From Kiritimatiellia bacterium (GTDB taxonomy: Bacteria; Verrucomicrobiota; Kiritimatiellia; WLWN01), in assembly GCA_012103575.1 (NCBI GenBank), contig WLWN01000001.1:1069792-1133791 (forward strand): a DNA stretch of 64,000 nucleotides, written 5' to 3'. The notes below the pieces were generated by a model. It saw nothing but the letters and a program-made list of their open reading frames with translations. It was not told the DNA's origin and made no database searches. Every line of letters starts with the position of its first letter. Positions within the stretch are counted from its first letter, which is position 1. Position numbers and translations under genes: made by a program. Shown here one piece after another: positions 57,207 through 64,000 of this stretch.

Positions 57207-58204
57207 TAGAGCATTTAACGATTGAAATGCCTCGCTAGAAGATCTATACTCCATGACATGAGGATAGCAACAGCAAAAATCCGGCGGCGTGCGATAGATG
57301 CCTACAAAATGGGCAAAGATTCCCAGGCCGACATCGCATCTTCTTATCGTGTAGATCTTAGAACGTTTCAGCGTGGGCTCTCTCGTTTCAACGAAACCGG
57401 ACAGACCGCTCCCCGACCGCGTGGGCATCGTCAGGCCCTCTACAGCGAGCAGCTCAAGGCGTTGGCTCAACTGGTGGGTAAACATCCCGATGCAACGCTT
57501 GAAGAACTCAAGAACATGAGCGGCGTGAAGGGGTCGATCATGGCCGTACAGCGGGCGTTGAATCGGTTGGGCTACCGGTATAAAAGAAACGCTTCACGCC
57601 AGCGAGCAAGACCGGGCGGATGTAAATCTCTTGAGAAAGCAGTGGATCCAAGAGGTAGCCAAACTTGATCCAAGTCGCCTTGTCTTTATTGATGAATCCG
57701 GGGCGAAAACGAATATGACTCGTCTGCGGGGCCGGGCGTTGGGCGGGAACAGGCCTTTTACCAAAACGCCTCATGGACATTGGTGTAACCACCACCTTGA
57801 TTTCTTCGGTCCACCTGGACGGAACAACAGCGGCTATGGAGGTGGAGGGGGCGACAGACACGGCTGTTTTTGGAGAATATATTCGCCGGGTTTTTCTCCC
57901 GACTCTTTCACCTGAAGATATCGTCATCATGGACAATCTTCACGTCCATCACAATCCCAAGGTCATTGAACTCATTGAGTCATGTGGGGCCCATGTAAGA
58001 TTCCTTCCACCCTATAGCCCCGATTCCAACCCCATTGAAAAAATGTAGGGCAAGATAAAGAATCGGTTGGGCAGCCTTGCAGCCCGCAGTCAGCAGGAAC
58101 TATCTGAAGCGCTCACACAAGCGTTCGAAGAGGTTTCTCCCGACGAGGTAATCGGCTGGTTTTCTTCGTGCTACATCGCGACACCTCAGTCGTGAATCGC
58201 TCTA
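57207..58204 (+). mobile_element. IS630-family element, decayed copy
   Basis: A 998-bp relative of the intact element at 39722, inserted at TA within the purine phosphorylase gene; the ends are TAGAGCATTTAACGATT and a GTGAATCGCTCTA right end with a small deletion relative to copy 2. The transposase is broken. Confidence 0.9.
57258..58195 (+). pseudogene. IS630-family transposase, frameshifted with an internal stop
   Basis: Starts like the intact copy, then loses three bases (TACAGCGAGCAGCTC against TACAGCGGAAAGCAGC), shifts frame near 57570-57620 and again near 57790, and has a stop (TAG for Trp) at PNPIEKM just after the catalytic Glu. Catalytic motifs are otherwise recognisable (LVFIDESGAKTNM, PPYSPDSNP). 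Confidence 0.85.
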
Positions 58205-58505
58205 GCCTCTTCAGGTCCTACGTATGAGACCCCTGCAGAAGTCCAAGCCTATAAACAACCTAGGGGCCGATGCCGTAGGTATGTCCACGATTCCAGAAGC
58301 GATATTGTCCCATGCAACAGGACTGAAAGTCGTAGCACTCTCCTGCATTACAAATTATGCGGCAGGTATCAGTGACACCGAACTAACGCATGAAGAAGTT
58401 ACGGATACTTCACAAAAAACCATACCATGGATGCAATCAATTCTATCAGCATTTTGGCAGAAAATGGGCGAGATGAGTCAATTGTTATTGGTTATTAGTT
58501 GTTAG
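58205..58505 (+). pseudogene. Purine-nucleoside phosphorylase, 3' part, with a second frameshift
   Basis: Continues in frame with the 5' part through SSGPTYETPAEVQAYKQ, then one extra C (about 58259) moves the frame to LGADAVGMSTIPEAILSHAT, GLKVVALSCITNYAAGISD and HEEVTDTSQKTIPWMQ. The stop is at 58503-58505; the last residues (LLLVIS) are encoded by the 7-bp-period repeat. The gene therefore carries two independent defects. Confidence 0.82.
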
Positions 58506-58506
58506 A
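58481..58506 (+). repeat. 7-bp-period repeat at the purine phosphorylase/cytidine deaminase junction
   Basis: Reads T GTTATTG GTTATTA GTTGTTA G, ending in the stop codon of the phosphorylase frame and overlapping the upstream candidate start of cdd. Confidence 0.6.
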
Positions 58507-58513
58507 AACATGT

Positions 58514-58909
58514 ATGGAAATCGACCCCCAATTATTACTACAAGCCGCGGCTGAAGCAGCAAAGAACGCACATGCGCCCTACTCAAACTATCAAGTGGGT
58601 TCGGCTGTATTGGCTGAAGACGGATCAATCTTTCCAGGGTGCAATGTCGAAAACGCTTCTTATGGACTCACCAATTGTGCCGAGCGTACAGCCATCTTTT
58701 CTGCAGTAGCTAAAGGGCAACGGACGTTTAAAGCCGTGGCTATAGTTGCAAGCGGGAACACCATACCGTATCCATGCGGTGCCTGTCGGCAGGTGCTATC
58801 AGAATTTTGTGAACCAGCAACCCCTGTTTATGTTGCGTCAATAAGCAACCCTGCAACGTTTGACCAGATTACGCTAGGAGAACTTCTTCCAAAAAGCTTC
58901 CGTTTCTGA
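58514..58909 (+). CDS. cdd: Cytidine deaminase
   Basis: From ATG 58514 (MEIDPQLLLQAAAEAAKNAH) 131 residues. Zinc and catalytic motifs: CNVENASYGLTNCAERTAIF (Cys and the proton-shuttle Glu) and YPCGACRQVLSEF (two Cys). APYSNYQVGSAVLAEDG binds the substrate. It deaminates cytidine and deoxycytidine, feeding the pyrimidine phosphorylase upstream. The ATG at 58499 lies within the repeat and is less likely. The gene is intact. Confidence 0.93.
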   Translation: MEIDPQLLLQAAAEAAKNAHAPYSNYQVGSAVLAEDGSIFPGCNVENASYGLTNCAERTAIFSAVAKGQRTFKAVAIVASGNTIPYPCGACRQVLSEFCEPATPVYVASISNPATFDQITLGELLPKSFRF

Positions 58910-59011
58910 GTCAAAGTGCAGGAGTTGGAGGTTGAACAAAAAAATGAGTTGGCAAGGCCTAATCGAGCCTGCCCGCTCTACAGATCAACATGTAGCATCC
59001 AGTATCCCGCA

Positions 59012-59841
59012 TTACCAATTTGCATTTATAATCGGTAATACCTGCCATGAATCTTTTCCCGTAGCAATATTAACAAGCCCCAGTTGAAGCCCTCTGAGTT
59101 CTCTGGTGATATTTACAGCTCCAAACTGAAATCCTGAAAGCTCTTTTGTATGGTTTACAAGACCACCTGACACAGAACCTGCACAGTTTAACATACCGTA
59201 TTCAAATCCGCTCAAGTCACCTTTGGGTATAGTTGATGGCACCGATCTGTTCTCCGGTCAGGTCACCTTCTACGATATTTACAAAACCTACATTAAGACC
59301 CAAAGCATTCGACTTGTTCCAGTTAAGAGCACCGTATTGGAAACTATCTACAGCGCCTTGATTTAATATTGACAATACCGACTTGACCCCCTGAAAAATC
59401 TCCTTCATTCCAGTTCACTTCACCTGCTTGAATACCTATAATATCGCCTTGAGTCCGATTTACAATCCCCGCCTGATATCCATCAACATCACCTTCAGCC
59501 CAGTTCAATAAACCAGCCTGTACTCCTACAGCATCGCCACCTGCATGGTTCCCCAAAGCAATCTGTCTTCCTGTCACATTTCCATCAGCACAATTAACCG
59601 CCCCAAATGCAACTCCGGATAAGTCACCCTGTACTTTATTGAAAAAGCCGATATCTAGACCTGAAACACTTGCATTATTGCCGTAAATAATATTCCAACG
59701 AAATCCATGGATCGCGACATCCGCATCCACAATTTGAACAGGATCAAAAATCGAAATCTGAAAAGGGAAAACTTCAGAGGTCTTTGTTTTTTTCTTTGCA
59801 GCCATCGCTGTCATCGTTCCCATAGAAGAAATGGCCAACAT
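59012..59841 (-). pseudogene. Surface-repeat protein (GxQxGxVN repeats, LA_2272-like), frameshifted
   Basis: Starts MLAISSMGTMTAMAAKKK, with a short signal-like segment. About ten units of ~20 residues follow: SGLDIGFFNKVQGDLSGVAF, GAVNCADGNVTGRQIALGNH, GVQAGLLNWAEGDVDGYQAG, IVNRTQGDIIGIQAGEVNW. The pattern G.Q.G.VN...GD..G resembles the surface-repeat family described in Leptospira. Extra single bases near 59380 (A3 for A2) and 59228 (C3 for C2) split it into three frames. It probably was an exported beta-solenoid-like surface protein. Confidence 0.7.
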
Positions 59842-59902
59842 GCATTACTATCATATGTTTTACATCTGTCATAGTGATTTCTCCTCTCATTATACGCTTT
59901 GA

Positions 59903-60988
59903 GAATTGTAATATTAAATGCCCAAAAGAAGATATTGTAAAACAGGAGTGTTCCATGCCGAAATCTTCTAGATTTAAAAACTCGACAGAAGACAAAAAAA
60001 AGAGAAAGACATGGTCGAACCGTAGAGCGCGAAATCAAACGTGGGGAGGTAGAGCATTTCGATACAGAGCCGCGAAAGAAGAAAGCATACAGCAGTGATC
60101 GAGCCCAGGAACTTCATGATCTAAATGCGACGGCCAAGGGACCTGAGCTTAAGCTTGGAAAGCATCATGAAACGGCTGTGTTTATCAGCGAGCACATTCT
60201 TGTTCACAAACGCTCACCCGATGTGGTTGCTCCTTTGCTTAAACAAGAGCAGAGACCTGCAGCGGTGAGTACAAAAACGCTGTATACCTATATTGACCAA
60301 GGTCTCATCCCGGGGGTGAGCAACGAGTCCCTATGGGAAAAACGAAAACGGATAAAACGAAAAAGACGTGCTATTAAGCGGGTTAAAAAGCAACATGCCC
60401 GAAGGACCAGTATCGAAAAACGACCTAAGACCGTAGAAAAACGCGAGGAATTTGGGCACTGGGAATTGGATTTGATCGTCGGCGGAAAAGGAACTTCAAA
60501 ACCGGTTTTAATGACGTTAATAGAAAGAAAGACCCGAATGCTAAGGGTGAGAAAACTTTCGGATAAAACACAGGCATCGGTTCTGCAGGCCCTCAAAGCG
60601 ATCGAAAGATCGATGGGAGTTGGCCCATTCAGATCGATGTTCAAGTCGATTACAGCCGATAACGGGAGCGAGTTTCTCGACGTGGAGCAGATGGAGCGTT
60701 CCGGATTTAGCAAAAAGAGACATGTTAAACTCTATTATGCTCACCCGTATTCTTCCTGGGAACGAGGCTCCAACGAAAATGCCAACCGTATGGTTCGTCG
60801 TTTCGTCGCCAAAGGAGACAACATCGGAAAATATACCATCGACCGTATTGATGAGATTGAAAAATGGATTAACAACTATCCCGCAAGATCCCAGAATACA
60901 AACCCGCACAGGAGTGTTTCGATTTGGAGATCGCCGCATGAACAGAAGCTCTCAGGTCCATTTTTTGCGGCATTTAATTTTACAATCC
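59903..60988 (+). mobile_element. IS30-family element 2
   Basis: Bounded by a 20-bp inverted repeat with about one mismatch: GAATTGTAATATTAAATGCC at the left (59903) and GGCATTTAATTTTACAATCC at the right (60969). It lies upstream of the surface-repeat gene and encodes an IS30 transposase unrelated in detail to IS30 element 1. Confidence 0.75.
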
Positions 60989-61014
60989 ACCGACTTTCGA
61001 CCTTCAGACTTTAG
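59955..61014 (+). pseudogene. IS30-family transposase 2, HTH region deleted
   Basis: ATG 59955 (MPKSSRFKNSTEDKKK), preceded by an AGGAG ribosome site, looks like the true start. The next expected stretch (helix-turn-helix) is missing and the frame shifts to RHGRTVEREIKRGEVEHFDT, then on to the DDE core: EFGHWELDLIVGGKGTSKPV, ITADNGSEFLDVEQME, YYAHPYSSWERGSNENANRM. All three catalytic acids are present. The C-terminus reads through the right inverted repeat, suggesting the original stop was also lost. Confidence 0.78.
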
Positions 61015-61022
61015 ACACTCTT

Positions 61023-62234
61023 TTACAAAACCGTTTTGTTTAAGGAAAGAATCGGAAGCAGTATTGCCAATGCCAATAAAAGAACAAAGCCACCTGCAAG
61101 CAAGACAAGCAAAGGCTCAAACACGGCAATAGATCGCGTCACTAACCGTTCCCATTGCTGTTCATATCTTTTACCCGCACTTTCTAAAAGTTGTGGAATT
61201 TCGCCACTGACTTCCCCCGCACGAATCCAACCGGGCAAACTTCCGCGTAACGGAGGAATTCGGCTGATGGCATTGGCCAAGGTTTCTCCTTGTTTTACCG
61301 TTTGGGTTTCTTGGTCGACTAAATGGCTTATCCACACATTTCCCGTTGAACGTCCGGCTAAGGAGAGGGTTTCTACTAGAGGAAGGCCCCCTTTCAACAA
61401 AAATGATAATGTCCTAGAAAATCTTAGATTGACTAAAGCGGTATAGGCCTTTCCCCATAGTGGAATTTTAAAGATCCATTGATTAAATTGAATCTGTCGT
61501 CTTTTGGATAGTTTAAGTTTCTTTCGGCCCCAAAAAAGAAAAACACCTATACCTATCAATAAAGGGAGCCCTACATAAGTGGCGGCTTCTCCAAAAAATA
61601 ACATGCTTCTAGTGATGAGAGGAAGTGGAATATCGATTTCGCTTAACACCCCTCCAAATAGAGGGAGTAAAACACCAAGAATAACAATGGCGATGACAAT
61701 GGCAAACGTAAGGACGATGACCGGATAAACCAAAGCGGTTGAAACACGTTCTTTTAAAGACTGTTGTTCTTCAATAAAAACAGCAAGTCGCTCGAGCATA
61801 TCGCCTAAAGTACCCGCATGTTCTCCGACTTCTATGGCGGCTTTTTCGAAGTCACTAAGGGTATCGCTTGAGCGGTCCAATGCATCGGCAAGGGATTCCC
61901 CGGCTTTAATGGAATCTCTTGTTCCAGCGATAAGTGCACGCGTTTCCCCTAGTTCAGGTGAATCAATTAAGACCTGAAACGCTTGAGAAAGAGGGATCCC
62001 GGCCTTCAGCAAAAAGGCGGTCTCCCGATAAAATATGGCACGGGTCTCTGTATTAAAGCGTGAACGCTTTCGAAACCATTTGCCGGAACCATCAACGCCT
62101 ACCACCTTTATCTTTTGGACAAGTACAGCTTGTTTGAAAAGCTTTTCACGCGCGTCTTTTAGATCCATCGCTTCTATCAGACCACGTGAAATCTGTCCGT
62201 TCTCGTTCAGCCCTTTATAATCGAAGGTTTGCAT
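61023..62234 (-). CDS. gspF: Type II secretion / type IV pilus inner-membrane platform protein (GspF/PilC)
   Basis: From ATG 62234 (MQTFDYKGLNENGQISRG), ~403 residues; an upstream ATG (62264) adds ten residues not seen in the family. It has two T2SSF domains: FYRETAFLLKAGIPLSQAFQ, LSDFEKAAIEVGEHAGTLGD; and FSRTLSFLLKGGLPLVETLS, PGWIRAGEVSGEIPQLLESA, with three membrane helices. It anchors the pseudopilus motor in the inner membrane. It lies 89 bases downstream of gspE, the usual order. GspF versus PilC cannot be settled without more of the cluster. Confidence 0.9.
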   Translation of the reverse strand: MQTFDYKGLNENGQISRGLIEAMDLKDAREKLFKQAVLVQKIKVVGVDGSGKWFRKRSRFNTETRAIFYRETAFLLKAGIPLSQAFQVLIDSPELGETRALIAGTRDSIKAGESLADALDRSSDTLSDFEKAAIEVGEHAGTLGDMLERLAVFIEEQQSLKERVSTALVYPVIVLTFAIVIAIVILGVLLPLFGGVLSEIDIPLPLITRSMLFFGEAATYVGLPLLIGIGVFLFWGRKKLKLSKRRQIQFNQWIFKIPLWGKAYTALVNLRFSRTLSFLLKGGLPLVETLSLAGRSTGNVWISHLVDQETQTVKQGETLANAISRIPPLRGSLPGWIRAGEVSGEIPQLLESAGKRYEQQWERLVTRSIAVFEPLLVLLAGGFVLLLALAILLPILSLNKTVL

Positions 62235-62353
62235 CTTTAGGATGTCATTGTTGTCAATTGGCACTACATGCGGGCACTATTGTTTATTTGAAACTCCTAT
62301 ACAATGAGTTAATGACGATCAATGACATTCTTTGGAGAAGAATAGATTGACCC

Positions 62354-64000
62354 TTATTTAGTGACCCGCATCACTTCATCGATACTCGTTAATCCCTTGA
62401 CGACCTTATCGAGTCCATCATCGAGCAATGTTTTCATCCCAGCATCAATGGCTTTTTGTTTTAGTTTAGAAGGCGACATTCCTGCACGTATGGTGTTAAC
62501 CATATCTTCGTTGATTAAAAGGATTTCGAAAATAGCAATCCGCCCCTTGTATCCGCCCAAGCAATCGGGACACCCTTTTGGCTTACACACGTCTTCTCCT
62601 TCCAGCTTTTTGGCGGCGGGACCTAACAGGGCAAGCTCTTCTTCGAGAGGCGCAGAGACTTTGCAGTGCGAACATAACTGGCGGACTAATCGTTGTGCTA
62701 AAGAAGCACGTGAGGAAGACGCCACCAAATAAGGTTCTACCCCCATATCTATTAAACGGACCACCGCGTTTGCCGCATCATTCGTATGGAGCGTGCTAAA
62801 AACAAGATGACCGGTTAATGAGGCGCGTATTACAATTTCGGCGGTTTCAAGATCGCGGGTTTCTCCCACCAGAATAATATCTGGATCTTGTCGTAAAATA
62901 TGTCGAAGACCCATGGAAAAGGTAAGACCAATCTTTGGTTTTACACCTATTTGACCAATGTTAGAAAGCTGATATTCGACCGGATCTTCAATGGTTAATA
63001 CGTTCACGTTTTGAGTATCTAATTCCTGCAATGCACTGTATAATGTTGTTGTCTTACCACTTCCAGTCGGTCCTGTAACCCATATGATTCCATGAGGCTC
63101 CTTTAAAAGCCTTTGAAACGTTTCCAACATGTGAGAAGACATCCCCAGTTCTTGAAGAGGACGCAGCGTTGTATTTCTATTTAGGAGACGTAAGACTAAC
63201 CGCTCTCCTTCTGCTACAGGCACGGTTGATATACGGATATCAATATCGCGCGCGCCTACATGAACTCTTGCGGTTCCGTCTTGAGGTAATCGTTTTTCAG
63301 CAATATCGAGCTGGCCCATCACTTTGAGTCTAGAAATAAGCGCTGCTGCCAGGTGTTTCGGCGGAGAGGGTTGTTCATACAAGTTTCCGTCGATACGGCA
63401 GCGAACCCGTAATCGATCTTCCAAAGGCTCCATGTGAATGTCGGAGGCGCCTGACTTGAGCGCTTCTAAAAGGATAAGATTCACGAGCTGAACAACCGGC
63501 GCGTGATCCGCTATACGCAACAAGTCTTGACTTTGTGGGATGATGTTAGACTCAGCTCTTGATGTCGTTTCAAGTTCATTAATCAAATCCTGAGTCGAAT
63601 CGGTCTTTTGATAGTAACAGTGCTCAATGCTTTTAAGTATAACGGTGCTAGGCGCAAGAATGGGAATCGGTTCAACGCCTAATAGATTCCCTACGTTATC
63701 TTGATCCGATATGGCCATGGGATCAGAAGTTAATACAGAAACTTTTCCGTTTAAACGAATGGGTAGAAGTTCATGGGATCGAGACCAGTCAACGGGTATT
63801 TGCCCAACGAGTTCAGGATCTAACATATGGTCATCAACATGGTGAATGACTTCTATACTAAATTGTTGGCCTAGAGCTTCGAGTAACATGTATTCGGTAA
63901 TACCCCCTCTTTCCAGAAGCAATTGGCCTAACCGTCTCGAGGAGGATTGTTCTTGCTGTTCGTCCAACGCCGCTTGGACTTCCGGTTCGGTTACAAATCC
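62354..64000 (-). CDS. gspE: Type II secretion / type IV pilus assembly ATPase (GspE/PilB), partial
   Basis: At least 548 residues; the frame remains open to the right edge, so the start is outside. An N-terminal T2SSE_N-like domain (RRLGQLLLERGGITEYMLLE) precedes the ATPase with Walker A VTGPTGSGKTTTLYSALQEL, Asp box TIEDPVEYQL, Walker B HILRQDPDIILVGETRD and the His box STLHTNDAANAVVRLIDMGV. A four-Cys zinc motif (CSHC..CPDC) follows. It powers pseudopilus assembly for protein secretion or twitching. It is intact as far as seen. Confidence 0.92.
   Translation of the reverse strand, partial: GFVTEPEVQAALDEQQEQSSSRRLGQLLLERGGITEYMLLEALGQQFSIEVIHHVDDHMLDPELVGQIPVDWSRSHELLPIRLNGKVSVLTSDPMAISDQDNVGNLLGVEPIPILAPSTVILKSIEHCYYQKTDSTQDLINELETTSRAESNIIPQSQDLLRIADHAPVVQLVNLILLEALKSGASDIHMEPLEDRLRVRCRIDGNLYEQPSPPKHLAAALISRLKVMGQLDIAEKRLPQDGTARVHVGARDIDIRISTVPVAEGERLVLRLLNRNTTLRPLQELGMSSHMLETFQRLLKEPHGIIWVTGPTGSGKTTTLYSALQELDTQNVNVLTIEDPVEYQLSNIGQIGVKPKIGLTFSMGLRHILRQDPDIILVGETRDLETAEIVIRASLTGHLVFSTLHTNDAANAVVRLIDMGVEPYLVASSSRASLAQRLVRQLCSHCKVSAPLEEELALLGPAAKKLEGEDVCKPKGCPDCLGGYKGRIAIFEILLINEDMVNTIRAGMSPSKLKQKAIDAGMKTLLDDGLDKVVKGLTSIDEVMRVTK

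Noticed and set aside
1-64000. CRISPR arrays
   Set aside because: No regularly spaced direct repeats of 24-40 bp and no cas genes were found; the repeats present are palindromic elements or short heptamers/octamers.
1-64000. tRNA or rRNA genes
   Set aside because: I found no T-loop/anticodon arrangement that folds convincingly by eye; tRNAscan-SE and Infernal would be decisive.

Overview
The window looks like chromosomal DNA of a Gram-negative bacterium from the PVC superphylum (Chlamydiae, Verrucomicrobiota, Kiritimatiellota, Lentisphaerota). This is inferred from gene content, not computed. The best pointer is a 719-residue GreA with a long helical N-terminal extension, the architecture known from chlamydial GreA (about 715 residues) rather than the usual 160-residue form. 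Parallel beta-helix proteins with a YVSFSGSHTPPFTNWATA-type start, an LptF/G permease, lipoproteins and GspE/GspF support an outer membrane. A genus cannot be named.

Layout. 1-4.9 kb: large lipoprotein, GtrA-like protein, giant GreA, RluA-type pseudouridine synthase. 4.9-7.2 kb: a methyltransferase gene broken by a 167-bp palindromic element and by an IS1380 element. 7.4-13.2 kb (minus): damaged DedA/ATP-grasp fusion, NRDE protein, DinB-like protein, cysteine desulfurase and RNase R (split at a G9 tract). 13.3-14.8 kb: glycogen synthase. 14.9-16.8 kb: debris of beta-helix genes, a YraN gene and an IS630 fragment. 16.9-21.3 kb: ABC-F ATPase, PfkB kinase, ribosomal proteins L35 and L20, a DUF4160/DUF2442 pair. 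21.4-26.3 kb: a sugar ABC transporter in which the binding protein is fused to the first permease, and the second permease carries a ~390-residue periplasmic repeat domain. 26.4-28.3 kb: oligoribonuclease and FtsZ. 28.6-36.2 kb: accessory zone with IS30, a decayed RHS gene fused to a PIN toxin fragment, VapBC and a broken AAA/DUF4143 gene. 36.5-39.4 kb: HolA, HIT hydrolase, LptF/G. 39.5-40.9 kb: a PilZ-like gene cut by an intact IS630. 40.9-45 kb: siroheme sulfite/nitrite reductase overlapping a TPR-GltD-ferredoxin fusion. 45-52.9 kb: endo/exonuclease, TPR protein, amidase, TRAP permeases, NDK-like protein, aminotransferase. 53-58.9 kb: PIN remnant, periplasmic coiled-coil ClpP-like protease and a nucleoside-salvage cluster (pyrimidine phosphorylase, purine phosphorylase broken by IS630, cytidine deaminase). 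59-64 kb: surface-repeat protein, IS30, GspF and GspE (runs off the right edge).

Two themes stand out. First, about 33 kb of core genes are free of frameshifts, while accessory genes carry many one-base indels, deletions and insertions. That pattern fits real gene decay better than uniform sequencing error, although homopolymer slips such as the G9 tract in rnr need checking. Second, small palindromic repeats (four copies of one ~167-bp family with a TA junction, plus a separate 103-bp palindrome) and dispersed 7-bp-period repeats decorate gene boundaries. The least conventional functional modules are the repeat-bearing ABC transporter, the NirA plus TPR-GltD-ferredoxin pair, the expanded NDK-like protein and the coiled-coil ClpP-like protease.
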